Shown here piece after piece: positions 6,729 to 12,889 of a stretch of 16,315 nt of DNA. Within the stretch, counting starts at the first letter, position 1. Each line of letters starts with the position of its first letter. The translations under genes and the position numbers were made by a program. Source of the DNA: CAYHGV01 sp964356135. GTDB lineage: Bacteria > Hydrothermota > Tepidihabitantia > CAYHGV01. Location: assembly GCA_964356135.1 (NCBI GenBank), contig CAYHGV010000068.1, forward strand, positions 1 through 16,315, read 5' to 3'. The notes under the pieces were generated by a model that worked only from the letters and a program-made list of their open reading frames with translations, did no database searches and was not told the DNA's origin.

Positions 6729-7448
6729 ATGGGACTAAAACCACCTAAAAAATTGTCTAAGCGGCAAAGGAAATATTTAGAAGACCACGATGATGAGATT
6801 GAAACAATAGACGAGGACTCTTTTTGGGGCAGAATAATCGGAGAAGAAACAACCAAATGGCAGAGGTTTAAGCTTGTCGAAAAACTAACAGAAATGCAGT
6901 TTAGCAATTTTGCTAAAAATTTATTATTTGAGTTAGACCCGGTTTTATATCCGGACGACTTTCGGAATTTTGACATTATCGAATCGTCTAATCAATTAAA
7001 AAAAGAGTATAGACCTCTCAAACGGCTGCTTGAGGTCTTCAAAAAAAACCTAAAATTTAACAGTCGAGACCTTAAAAATTTCAGCTATCGAATACAAAGG
7101 TTTCTGTATGGACGCACAGACCCCACGACTTATTTTCTCGATTCAATCTATTATGATTTAGCTGAAGCAATGCTAAATAAGGTCGAAAAATACAAACTAT
7201 GTTTGAACTTTCAAAAAAGTCATGAATTGAAGTATCGCCTTAACAAAAATTGTAAAGTTATTATTAAGCGAGAAAAAAAACATGATAATTACCATTGGGA
7301 AAATAAAAAAACCTGTTCAAAAGGTTGCACTCAACAGCTGGATTACTGGAAACCCGAGCATGTAGGTAACAGGAGAGCTAAAAGCAAAGCGGAAATGAGA
7401 AAGACAAGGAAGCTCTATTATCGTTATGGAGTCAATAGTAAAAAATAG
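6729..7448 (+). CDS. Unknown basic protein with possible C-terminal zinc-finger-like tail
   Basis: 239 aa, not recognised. It is rich in Lys/Arg and aromatic residues, AT-rich, and probably all-helical through ~180. The C-terminus has TCSKGC (near residue 195-200) followed by a basic stretch with GNRRAKSKAEMRKTRKLYYR. This resembles the last half of CGNR-type or CSxxC zinc fingers, but only one clear Cys pair is visible. No Shine-Dalgarno sequence precedes the ATG at 6729. The frame stays open upstream for ~32 codons (IEHPAKYWRAM at its end) after a TAG near 6632, without ATG, GTG or TTG. It lies between the restriction-modification gene (111 bp) and rep (108 bp), same strand. It may be a nucleic-acid-binding accessory protein; function unknown. 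Confidence 0.6.
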   Translation: MGLKPPKKLSKRQRKYLEDHDDEIETIDEDSFWGRIIGEETTKWQRFKLVEKLTEMQFSNFAKNLLFELDPVLYPDDFRNFDIIESSNQLKKEYRPLKRLLEVFKKNLKFNSRDLKNFSYRIQRFLYGRTDPTTYFLDSIYYDLAEAMLNKVEKYKLCLNFQKSHELKYRLNKNCKVIIKREKKHDNYHWENKKTCSKGCTQQLDYWKPEHVGNRRAKSKAEMRKTRKLYYRYGVNSKK

Positions 7449-7453
7449 TCCAT

Positions 7454-7524
7454 CTTAAACATCCGAGTTTTTGTCTTCTGTTTTAGTATATCTTAAACAC
7501 ACTCTTTTTTGAACTTCGTTTAAG
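7454..7524. promoter_or_regulatory. Three CTTAAAC motifs upstream of rep
   Basis: CTTAAAC occurs directly at 7454-7460 and 7492-7498 and inverted (GTTTAAG) at 7518-7524, all in the 108-bp gap before the replication gene. The last copy is embedded in a repeated AACTTC (about 7512 and 7527). They could be operator or iteron-type sites for Rep autoregulation; this is inference from copy number and position. Confidence 0.35.
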
Positions 7525-7550
7525 AAACTTCTCAGGATTCTTTCACTCCC

Positions 7551-7556
7551 TATAAT
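7551..7556 (+). promoter_or_regulatory. -10 box of rep
   Basis: TATAAT at 7551-7556 abuts the first ATG (7557) and stands 6 nt before the second in-frame ATG (7563). A -35 box is weak (TTCTCA near 7529-7534, spacer 16). Transcription from it would start at about 7563, implying a leaderless message beginning at the second ATG. Confidence 0.45.
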
Positions 7557-7982
7557 ATGACCATGAAAAATAAAACCACTCTTATTGAAGCATGGGGAGA
7601 AGAGTTAGCTCAATATCCCTGGGATTTGTTTATGACCTTGACCGTCAAAGGGCGAATAGGAAAACGGCGGGCAAAGGAGCGAGTCTGGGCATTACTCAAG
7701 GCAATCCGTAAGGCTGAAGGGCATAGAATAGAATTTATCGGAGTTGAAGACAGGCATAAGTGGAGAAGCGTTCCCCACTATCACTTTCTTGTATTAAATG
7801 TCAAGCGAGTTAGACGTATGAGATGGGTTGACTGGTGGTATCGTAAAGGTTACGGGACAGCGCGGATTTATAAGTATGATAAAAAGCGGGGGGCAAGGTT
7901 CTACATGGCTAAACACCTATTAGACCCCGATAGCGATATTTTAATAAGCCGCTGTCTCAAAAAATTCCGGTTCCGGACATGA
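7557..7982 (+). CDS. HUH endonuclease, rolling-circle replication initiator-like
   Basis: 141 aa carrying all three motifs of HUH single-strand endonucleases: motif 1 FMTLTV (25-30), motif 2 VPHYHFLVLN with the metal-binding H74-Y-H76, and motif 3 RFYMAKHLL with catalytic Y116 and K119. Such Reps nick one strand at an origin, attach through the tyrosine and start rolling-circle replication. One tyrosine in a YxxK motif is the Rep/Y1 pattern. It is short for a Rep and lacks a helicase domain, so host helicase would be needed. The ATG at 7563, two codons in, may be the true start because of the -10 box. The stop codon lies in a strong hairpin (7981-8023). Upstream of xis and int, as in pSAM2-like elements. 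A transposase-type role cannot be excluded. Confidence 0.78.
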   Translation: MTMKNKTTLIEAWGEELAQYPWDLFMTLTVKGRIGKRRAKERVWALLKAIRKAEGHRIEFIGVEDRHKWRSVPHYHFLVLNVKRVRRMRWVDWWYRKGYGTARIYKYDKKRGARFYMAKHLLDPDSDILISRCLKKFRFRT

Positions 7983-8023
7983 GAGATGAACCCATTAAGG
8001 GCTATCCCTGATGCTCGTCTCTC
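7981..8023. other. Long imperfect hairpin at the end of rep
   Basis: GAGAGATGA (7981-7989) pairs with TCGTCTCTC (8015-8023) over 9 bp with one G-T. Inside it CAT (7993-7995) pairs with ATG (8011-8013), and AGGG (7998-8001) pairs with CCCT (8006-8009) around loop CTAT. It overlaps the rep stop codon. No U-tract follows, so it is not a simple terminator. It may be a replication origin structure or a structured RNA. Confidence 0.55.
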
Positions 8024-8061
8024 ATTACAAAGGCTCTCTTGATAGCCGGTTAGCCGTCGGA

Positions 8062-8096
8062 GTGTTTTTCTTATGAGACCCAGAAGAGAAAAACAC
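8062..8096. other. Second hairpin between rep and xis
   Basis: GTGTTTTTCT (8062-8071) and AGAAAAACAC (8087-8096) form a perfect 10-bp stem with a 15-nt loop, extendable by CGG/CCG with one bulged base. It lies 45 bp before the xis ATG. Short GGCT/AGCC pairs occupy the gap between this hairpin and the one at 7981-8023, so most of the 158-bp spacer can fold. Confidence 0.55.
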
Positions 8097-8140
8097 CGTT
8101 GCTTGAAGCCAGAGGTATGCCTTTTATGAGGTAGTGGTGA

Positions 8141-8395
8141 ATGGACAGACTACCCCACAAAGAGAACTCTGAGTTTTTAAGCGTCAAAGAGCTTGCCCAA
8201 CGATTACGGCATAGCTCCTCAGCGGTCTATGGTTGGGCTGAGGCGGGATTGATACCCCACTATAAAGTCGGGAAAAAAATTATTTTCCGGTGGGCTGAGG
8301 TTGAGGAATGGTTAAAAACATTCCACCAACCAGGGCGCACGGCAAGGCAACCATATCATAGACCCTTGCCAAAACTTTTAAGCGGGGTAAAATAA
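8141..8395 (+). CDS. xis: Excisionase, MerR/HTH_17-type DNA-binding protein
   Basis: 84 aa. Residues ~12-60 (FLSVKELAQRL, SSAVYGWAEAGLIPHYKVGK, IIFRWAEVEEWL) are the winged helix-turn-helix of excisionase/AlpA-like proteins. The C-terminal ~25 residues are a basic, proline-rich tail. GAGGT at 8128-8132 is the ribosome-binding site, 8 nt before the ATG. The stop lies 3 nt before the integrase ATG, so the two are almost certainly co-translated, matching the usual pairing of directionality factor with tyrosine integrase. In this role it would bind the att arms and favour excision; some members act as transcription regulators instead. Confidence 0.82.
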   Translation: MDRLPHKENSEFLSVKELAQRLRHSSSAVYGWAEAGLIPHYKVGKKIIFRWAEVEEWLKTFHQPGRTARQPYHRPLPKLLSGVK

Positions 8396-8398
8396 ACC

Positions 8399-9448
8399 AT
8401 GCCCACGCTACGGAAGCGGGGCAAAGCCTATTTTGTGGACGGCTACACAAACGGTAAACGGTTTAGAAAGTCGGTGGGCACGGTGAAACATATCGCCGAA
8501 GCAGTGCTGATGGACATAAAGGTTAAAATGGCGAAAGGAGAATACTTAGGCGTCTATGACGAACCTCAAATCCTGTTCAGGGATTACGCTCAGGAATACC
8601 TCGGCTATTCCCAGGCGAATAAGTCTCCCAACTCTTACAGTCGGGATATTATGAGCGTTTCTCATCTCTTGACTGCCTTCGGTGATAAACTCCTAACCGA
8701 TGTCACACCGGCTCAGGTAGAATCATATAAACAGCTCCGGCGCCAATCGGTCGAACCGGCAACGGTCAACCGAGAGGTCGCCTGCCTCAAGCACATGTTT
8801 TCCTATGCCCAGCACCTGGGATACCTGAAAGACCATCCGATAAAGAGCGTCAAGCTTCTCAAAGAACCGCCTGGACGCCTGCGATACCTGACAGGAGAAG
8901 AAATCGACCGGCTCTTACTTGAATGCAACGGGACGCTCTATTCCATTGTCGTCATGGCACTCAATACCGGTATGCGTAAATCGGAAATCCTCAACCTGCG
9001 GTGGGAAGACATAGACCTGAAAAACCAGAACATCGTCCTGCCCAAGACCAAAAACAACGAACTCGGCTCAATCAAAATCAATGAAGCGCTTATGCGTGAA
9101 CTCCGCATCCTCGACCTCAAAAAACGGTCAGCCTATGTTTTTCCTAACTCCGAAGGAAACAGGGAAGGAAACTTGCGACGAGCATTTACACGGGCGCTAA
9201 AACGGGCAGGTATAAACGACTTCCGATTCCACGACCTACGCCATACTTTTGCTTCTCACCTTGTTATGAATGGGATTGACATTCGCACGGTTCAGGTGCT
9301 GATGAGGCATAAGGATATTAAGATGACCTTGCACTATGCCCATCTCTCACCGGAGCATGAGAGAAAGGCAATAAACCGTTTGGACTTTGGGCACATTTTG
9401 GGCACAACCGAGAGAGACGAAGGCACTCAACCCCCGAAACCTCTTTGA
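8399..9448 (+). CDS. int: Tyrosine site-specific recombinase (integrase)
   Basis: 349 aa, a full-length lambda-type integrase. N-terminal arm-binding domain ~1-50 (TLRKRGKAYFVDGYTNGKRF), SAM-like core-binding domain ~58-150 (FRDYAQEYL), catalytic domain ~160-330. Active-site residues are complete: R193 (TGMRKSE), K216 or K218 (LPKTKNN), H278 and R281 (FHDLRHTFASH), H304 (LMRHKD) and the nucleophile Y313 (LHYAHL). It is 3 nt downstream of xis and ends 7 bp before the tRNA-Val 3' end, so it catalyses integration into and excision from that tRNA. Its codons 328-335 (LDFGHILG) double as the right-arm binding repeats. A diverged copy of its last ~31 codons lies outside the left attachment site. 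Confidence 0.95.
   Translation: MPTLRKRGKAYFVDGYTNGKRFRKSVGTVKHIAEAVLMDIKVKMAKGEYLGVYDEPQILFRDYAQEYLGYSQANKSPNSYSRDIMSVSHLLTAFGDKLLTDVTPAQVESYKQLRRQSVEPATVNREVACLKHMFSYAQHLGYLKDHPIKSVKLLKEPPGRLRYLTGEEIDRLLLECNGTLYSIVVMALNTGMRKSEILNLRWEDIDLKNQNIVLPKTKNNELGSIKINEALMRELRILDLKKRSAYVFPNSEGNREGNLRRAFTRALKRAGINDFRFHDLRHTFASHLVMNGIDIRTVQVLMRHKDIKMTLHYAHLSPEHERKAINRLDFGHILGTTERDEGTQPPKPL
9386..9406 (+). promoter_or_regulatory. Integrase arm-type sites, right (P) arm, inside int
   Basis: TTTGGGCACA at 9386-9395 and 9397-9406, 11 bp apart, same decamer, spacing and orientation as the sites at 3273-3304. The same pair is kept in the integrase remnant at 3034-3043 and 3045-3054. Confidence 0.7.
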
Positions 9449-9501
9449 TTATCAATGGGCGGTAAAGGAGTTGAACCTTTGACCTCTGGTATGTGAGACC
9501 A
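9417..9501. repeat. Right attachment site (attR): 85-bp direct repeat
   Basis: Identical to 3065-3149. It runs from the last codons of int through the 3' half of tRNA-Val to the anticodon stem. The tRNA stays whole because the repeat restores its 3' half. The presumed 7-bp overlap is the anticodon loop, 9491-9497. Confidence 0.88.
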
Positions 9502-9530
9502 GCGCTCTAACCAATCTGAGCTAACCGCCC
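9456..9530 (-). tRNA. tRNA-Val (anticodon CAC)
   Basis: 75 nt. Read on the minus strand, the acceptor GGGCGGT pairs with ACCGCCC, then discriminator A; CCA is not encoded. The D-arm is GCTC/GAGC, the anticodon stem CTGGT/ACCAG with loop CTCACAT (anticodon CAC, reading GUG), the variable loop 5 nt, and the T-arm AAAGG/CCTTT with loop TTCAACT. It is the integration target of the element; the crossover probably falls in the anticodon loop, a common site for tyrosine integrases. Confidence 0.95.
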
Positions 9531-9557
9531 GGTGCTATAAATTTTTTCTTTTTACGC

Positions 9558-9581
9558 ACCCGTCAATCGGTTCGGGTTTTT
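9558..9581 (+). terminator. Possible rho-independent terminator downstream of int and tRNA
   Basis: On the plus strand ACCCG (9558-9562) and CGGGT (9573-9577) form a short stem followed by TTTTT (9577-9581). The 5-bp stem and 10-nt loop are weak. It could stop transcription leaving the element toward the convergent gene ending at 9580. Confidence 0.35.
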
Positions 9582-10251
9582 ATTCCCCCATCAATCTCTT
9601 TTTCGCCATTTTCTCATTGCCGCCGAAGAGGATGCTGACGGTAACAAACACACCGTCGGCTTTGAAATAGGGGCCCATGAGTAAATTGCTGCCATCGTCT
9701 AATTCCCAGTTCACCTTGGATGGTGAGAAGATATAGCCGCCCTTGAAATCGAGCGCGATAAACTGAATCGGGATGGTTATACCCAAGGCGCCCATCACGG
9801 AGAAACCGGCGCCCGAGATACTCGAGGTCCGTCCAGGGTGAGCCAACAGGCTGTCAAAGCTGACATCGCCTAATTTGGGCCGCAATTTCAGATCGTAGCC
9901 CGTGCCGCCCAGACCGAGAATCGGCCGGACTCTTAAAAACGAAGCGATGGGGAGGACATAGCCGGCTTCGAAGAAGCCGCCGCCGTATGATGCCTGAACT
10001 TGCATGCTGTCATTTTCGACAACCTCCATGCCACCGAACCCGCTGCCGCCGAGGACAATTTTATCGCCACCCCAGCCGCAGCCGCCTAACGTAAACTGCT
10101 GGCCGGATAATTCGGGGAGATTGTGAGCCTTGAATACGGCGTTGATACTGTCGACCGTGGGCATCATCATTGACACACTGAACCCACCATAGCCCTCTGC
10201 TGCGATTAATCCAGTCGATAGGATGGTTATTACCGCTACTGCTTTAAGCAT
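9580..10251 (-). CDS. Exported glycine-rich protein, probable envelope/outer-membrane protein
   Basis: 223 aa, family not recognised. The N-terminus MLKAVAVITILSTGLIAAEG is a classical signal peptide. The mature part is rich in Gly and alternating hydrophobic residues (TLGGCGWGGDKIVLGGSGFG, YGGGFFEAGYVLPI, RVRPILGLGGTGYDL, GAGFSVMGALGITI), consistent with beta-strands of a small barrel or surface protein. The C-terminus is a short charged tail (GGNEKMAKKRLMGE) without the final aromatic residue of most barrels, so a barrel is not certain. AGGAGG just before the ATG is a strong ribosome-binding site, and a promoter is visible at 10272-10299. It is transcribed alone, toward the tRNA. Confidence 0.7.
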   Translation of the reverse strand: MLKAVAVITILSTGLIAAEGYGGFSVSMMMPTVDSINAVFKAHNLPELSGQQFTLGGCGWGGDKIVLGGSGFGGMEVVENDSMQVQASYGGGFFEAGYVLPIASFLRVRPILGLGGTGYDLKLRPKLGDVSFDSLLAHPGRTSSISGAGFSVMGALGITIPIQFIALDFKGGYIFSPSKVNWELDDGSNLLMGPYFKADGVFVTVSILFGGNEKMAKKRLMGE

Positions 10252-10271
10252 TCTGCCTCCTTGTTTTTTTT

Positions 10272-10299
10272 ATAGTAGCAGTTTTGAGGGGTTTGTCAA
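10272..10299 (-). promoter_or_regulatory. Promoter of the glycine-rich protein gene
   Basis: On the minus strand TTGACA (10299-10294) and TACTAT (10277-10272) are separated by 16 bp, about 20-30 bp before the gene, with the ribosome-binding site in between. Confidence 0.6.
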
Positions 10300-10321
10300 T
10301 ATCGATAAGTAAAGGAAGTCT

Positions 10322-10490
10322 AACCACAGATGGCGGCACCGAGGGTGCCGACACGGATAGACACAGATTAATATAGACAAATAAATGATTGGATACGAAG
10401 TATAGATGCGGCAGCATCAACCACAAAGGGCACAAAGAGCACAAAGAATACATAAGAAAAAATGGTTAAATGGTAATTGGTTAAATAAAT
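10322..10490. repeat. Intergenic repeat cluster (CACAAAG series, GGTTAAAT series, two hairpins)
   Basis: Fills the 305-bp gap before tsaD's end. An ACCACAGATGG/ACACGGATAGACACAG motif is split by the hairpin CGGCACC-GAG-GGTGCCG (10334-10350). GATGC-GGCA-GCATC (10405-10418) comes next. Then CACAAAG occurs three times 9 bp apart (10422, 10431, 10440), and TGGTTAAAT is repeated at about 10463-10487. No ORF of coding character is seen. Confidence 0.65.
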
Positions 10491-10556
10491 TAAGATAAGA
10501 AAAGGAATAGACTGAAAAACATAAACAACTGTGGTTTAGGGGTTTATTTTACAATT

Positions 10557-11537
10557 TTACGGGATGGGGATGCGGGCTTGGGCGGCGATTGATAACGGCG
10601 AGGGGCCGAATCGTTTAAACCGTTCGTAGCCGCAGGCGGCAACCATCGCCGCATTGTCAGTGCACAACTCGGTCCGGGGTAGGTAGACCGTCCACTGGTC
10701 TCGTTTTTTTAAAGCCTCGAGTTTCTGACGCAGCCGGGTATTCGCCGCCACGCCGCCCGAGATTCCGATGCGATTGATGCCGAACTCTTCGACTGCCCGG
10801 GAAATTTTATCGACCAGCGAATCGGTTGCCGCCTCCTGGAAGCTGCACGCGACATCAGCCGGGACCGGTTTTTGCGTATCCCGGAGGTAGTATAGCACTG
10901 CGGTCTTCAGTCCGGCAAAACTGAAATCGAAACCGGCGACGTTCGGTTTGGGAAATTTTATCGTCGGCCGTCCGGTCCGGGCGAGTTCCTGCACCGGATA
11001 GCCGCCGGGATAGGGTAAGCCCAAAAGCTTGGCGACTTTATCAAATGCTTCGCCGCAGGCATCGTCCAAAGTCGTGCCCAGCGTCTGGTAGACACAGCGG
11101 TCATGGATGAGGAGGAGCTCGGTATGACCACCGGATACGATCAGGGCTAAAAACGGAAATTCAATCTGGGGAAATTCGAGGAACAGGGAGAAGATGTGCG
11201 CTTCGAGGTGGTGGACGGCAACGAAGGGTCGGTGTAATGCGACGGCAAGGGCTTTGGAAAAGGAGAGACCGGAAAGAATGGCTCCGATAAGCCCGGGGGC
11301 ATAGGTGACTGCAATGAGGTCTAAGTCGGAAAAACTGAGCGCAGCTGCTTCCAGGGCGGTTTTGGTTACCGGCACCAGGAGCCGCAGATGGGCGCGGGCG
11401 GCGAGTTCAGGTACGACTCCGCCAAACCGGGAATGGATCCATTGTGATGAAACGATGTTCGACTTTATCTCCTGGCCGTTGGCGACGATCGCGGCCGCGG
11501 TTTCATCACACGAAGTCTCAATGCCTAACACAAACAT
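10557..11537 (-). CDS. tsaD: tRNA N6-adenosine threonylcarbamoyltransferase TsaD
   Basis: 326 aa, slightly shorter than the usual ~335-345. Transfers the threonylcarbamoyl group to A37 of ANN-decoding tRNAs, acting in the cytoplasm with TsaB and TsaE. Hallmarks: GIETSCDETAAAIV (5-18), VVPELAARAH (41-50), the metal-binding H110 and H114 in AVHHLEAH, SGGHTELLL (135-143), DDACGEAFDK (158-167), PGGYPVQELA, DFSFAGLKTA, GGVAANTRLR and CTDNAAMVA with the third metal-ligand Asp. No Shine-Dalgarno sequence is clear before the ATG at 11537. It is downstream of the YbbR-like gene on the same strand, but the 264-bp repeat-filled gap makes one operon doubtful. Confidence 0.97.
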   Translation of the reverse strand: MFVLGIETSCDETAAAIVANGQEIKSNIVSSQWIHSRFGGVVPELAARAHLRLLVPVTKTALEAAALSFSDLDLIAVTYAPGLIGAILSGLSFSKALAVALHRPFVAVHHLEAHIFSLFLEFPQIEFPFLALIVSGGHTELLLIHDRCVYQTLGTTLDDACGEAFDKVAKLLGLPYPGGYPVQELARTGRPTIKFPKPNVAGFDFSFAGLKTAVLYYLRDTQKPVPADVACSFQEAATDSLVDKISRAVEEFGINRIGISGGVAANTRLRQKLEALKKRDQWTVYLPRTELCTDNAAMVAACGYERFKRFGPSPLSIAAQARIPIP

Positions 11538-11550
11538 GATAAGAATAATT

Positions 11551-11623
11551 GGTTAAATGGTTCGGCTCGGAACGAGCCGCATTGGTTAAATAATAACAAG
11601 GTAAATAGCAACTGGTTAAATGG
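11551..11623. repeat. GGTTAAAT repeats interrupted by a 17-nt hairpin
   Basis: GGTTAAAT occurs at 11551, 11584 and 11614, matching the copies at the other side of tsaD (10463-10487). Between the first two sits CGGCTCG-GAA-CGAGCCG (11563-11579), a 7-3-7 hairpin of the same length as those at 10334-10350 and 13174-13190. Confidence 0.6.
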
Positions 11624-11628
11624 TAACT

Positions 11629-11800
11629 GGCGTAGAGGGTAGAGCGTAGGGCGAAGGGCGTAAGGCGTAGGGCGTAGGGAGTAGAGTGTAAAGGCGTAGG
11701 CAGTAAGGAGTAGGGCGTAGGGAGTAAGGTGTATAGCGTAAGGCGTAAGAAGTAGGGAGTAAGGAGTAGGCAGTAAGGGGTAGAGCGTAGGGCGTAAGAA
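11629..11800. repeat. Degenerate heptamer tandem repeat (GCGTAGG/GAGTAGG/GCGTAAG)
   Basis: About 24 tandem 7-bp units, consensus (G/A)(C/A)GTA(G/A)G, fill the gap between the YbbR-like gene and tsaD. Translation of the minus strand gives runs such as TPYALLPTPYSL because 7-bp units cycle through all frames every 21 bp. The open frame seen there (11525-11971) is therefore an artefact of the repeat and not a gene. Confidence 0.8.
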
Positions 11801-11801
11801 A

Positions 11802-12710
11802 TCAGTAGACTTCGACCTGGAATCGGGTTGGGTCGCAGCGCGAGAGGAAGACACCTTCGGGCAGGATAATCTCGCAGGGGAGCTCGTACTTCCCTCGTTT
11901 CGGGTCTTTGATGCGGAGCGCAGCCTGTATCTCTTCGGGCTTGAGCCGGTTGATTTTCGTCTCCGGTCCACTCACTTCGACGGTCACGAGGGTCGGTTTG
12001 ACGGTTGCCCGGATTCCGGGGTCGCGGGCGATGCGCAGCTTGAGATCGAAAAATATTTTTTTCGCTTCGGGCTCGATCTCAATCCGGACATCGACCGATT
12101 CGGGTCGGCTGGTAAAATTCCTTCCCGACGGGAGAATGACCTTTAACCGTTTGTCGGTAGTTCGATTGAGATTCTGTAACGGGTACGACTCGGTGGTAAG
12201 GTCGGTAACGAGCGCCACCTCGTCCTGGGGACCCAGGAGATAAACCGTATCCTTGACTCCGACCCGGACAAGGGCAAAGCCTTTTTGGGGTTTGCCTTTT
12301 AACGGCACCGAGAGGTTTATCCGCTTTTTACCCAGTCGGTCTATCACCAATTCGACGGTGTCGGGCTTAATGTCTTTGACGATAATGCCGTTCGGGATCT
12401 TTAATACCCCGTCTTTCAAAAGGAAACGATTCATTCCCAATTTAATCCGGGAAAGGTTGAGCTGTAACACCGGTTTGGAGAATCGTAACCGGAGGAGGTT
12501 TGAGCCTTTTGTTTCAACGACGACCTGGGCATTGGTGATTTCAATCCGGGCGATGACCAGGCTTGAGTCGAGATTGCCAAATCCGACGGGGATCGATACG
12601 ACTTTCGAATAGGTCCGTTCCAACGAAGCATAAAAAAAGATCGCGAGCGCGGCAACGACCGCGAAGATTTTCAATCCCAGATTGTTGACGATGACTTTGA
12701 AGAATTTCAT
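11802..12710 (-). CDS. YbbR-domain protein, CdaR-like
   Basis: 302 aa, membrane-anchored. The N-terminus NNLGLKIFAVVAALAIFFYAS is the single membrane helix and NLGLKxxA motif of YbbR/CdaR proteins. Extracytoplasmic YbbR-type beta modules follow (for example SIPVGFGNLDSSLVI ~39-53, NLSVPLKGKPQKGF ~132-145, DLKLRIARDPGIRATVKPTL ~220-239, each ending in a V-x-V-x-(G/E) strand). CdaR regulates the c-di-AMP cyclase CdaA in Firmicutes and is usually encoded next to cdaA; no cyclase gene is visible here, so the specific role is open. GGAG lies 8 nt before the ATG at 12710. The frame stays open about 30 codons upstream without a good start. Confidence 0.8.
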   Translation of the reverse strand: MKFFKVIVNNLGLKIFAVVAALAIFFYASLERTYSKVVSIPVGFGNLDSSLVIARIEITNAQVVVETKGSNLLRLRFSKPVLQLNLSRIKLGMNRFLLKDGVLKIPNGIIVKDIKPDTVELVIDRLGKKRINLSVPLKGKPQKGFALVRVGVKDTVYLLGPQDEVALVTDLTTESYPLQNLNRTTDKRLKVILPSGRNFTSRPESVDVRIEIEPEAKKIFFDLKLRIARDPGIRATVKPTLVTVEVSGPETKINRLKPEEIQAALRIKDPKRGKYELPCEIILPEGVFLSRCDPTRFQVEVY

Positions 12711-12889
12711 ACCAACCGCTCCGGCGTGGAGTTTATCGTAGCTGGGGTCAAGCTCGGGGATCGACGACTCATCGGTATAACTATAGAAGAAATTTTCTCT
12801 CAGTCAAGGAAAAACTGGAAAATGCTCTTCATTTAGAGTGCAGTTTAGTTACCACGAGTGCACCGCCTAAGAAACCAATAGCCATAGGT

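Larger units (their letters stand above)
3104..9501 (+). mobile_element. Integrative element at tRNA-Val: rep-xis-int module carrying a type IIG restriction-modification gene
   Basis: Bounded by 85-bp perfect direct repeats, the right one inside an intact tRNA-Val gene; one unit from crossover to crossover is 6352 bp. Coding content in order: DUF5681-like protein, single-chain restriction-modification enzyme, unknown basic protein, HUH replication initiator, excisionase, tyrosine integrase, all on the plus strand. The integrase 3' end abuts the tRNA 3' end. No relaxase-plus-coupling protein, conjugation pump, capsid or portal gene is seen, so it could be a mobilisable or satellite-like element, or an integrated small plasmid. 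The rep-xis-int-attP order recalls pSAM2-type elements (known). Every gene appears intact. Confidence 0.85.

Noticed and set aside
6644..6976. Minus-strand 110-aa open frame
   Set aside because: It is antisense to the 6729-7448 gene, has no recognisable motif and no ribosome-binding site.
3104..9501. Prophage
   Set aside because: No capsid, portal, terminase or tail gene; a DUF5681-like motif alone is not phage evidence.
11629..11800. Possible CRISPR array
   Set aside because: Units are 7 bp with no unique spacers and no cas genes; it is a simple tandem repeat.
11525..11971. Minus-strand 148-aa open frame with TPYALLPTPYSL-like runs
   Set aside because: It arises from the heptamer array and overlaps the ends of two well-supported genes in another frame.
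12253..12612. Plus-strand 119-aa and neighbouring open frames
   Set aside because: They are antisense shadows of the YbbR-like gene in a GC-rich region, without family motifs.
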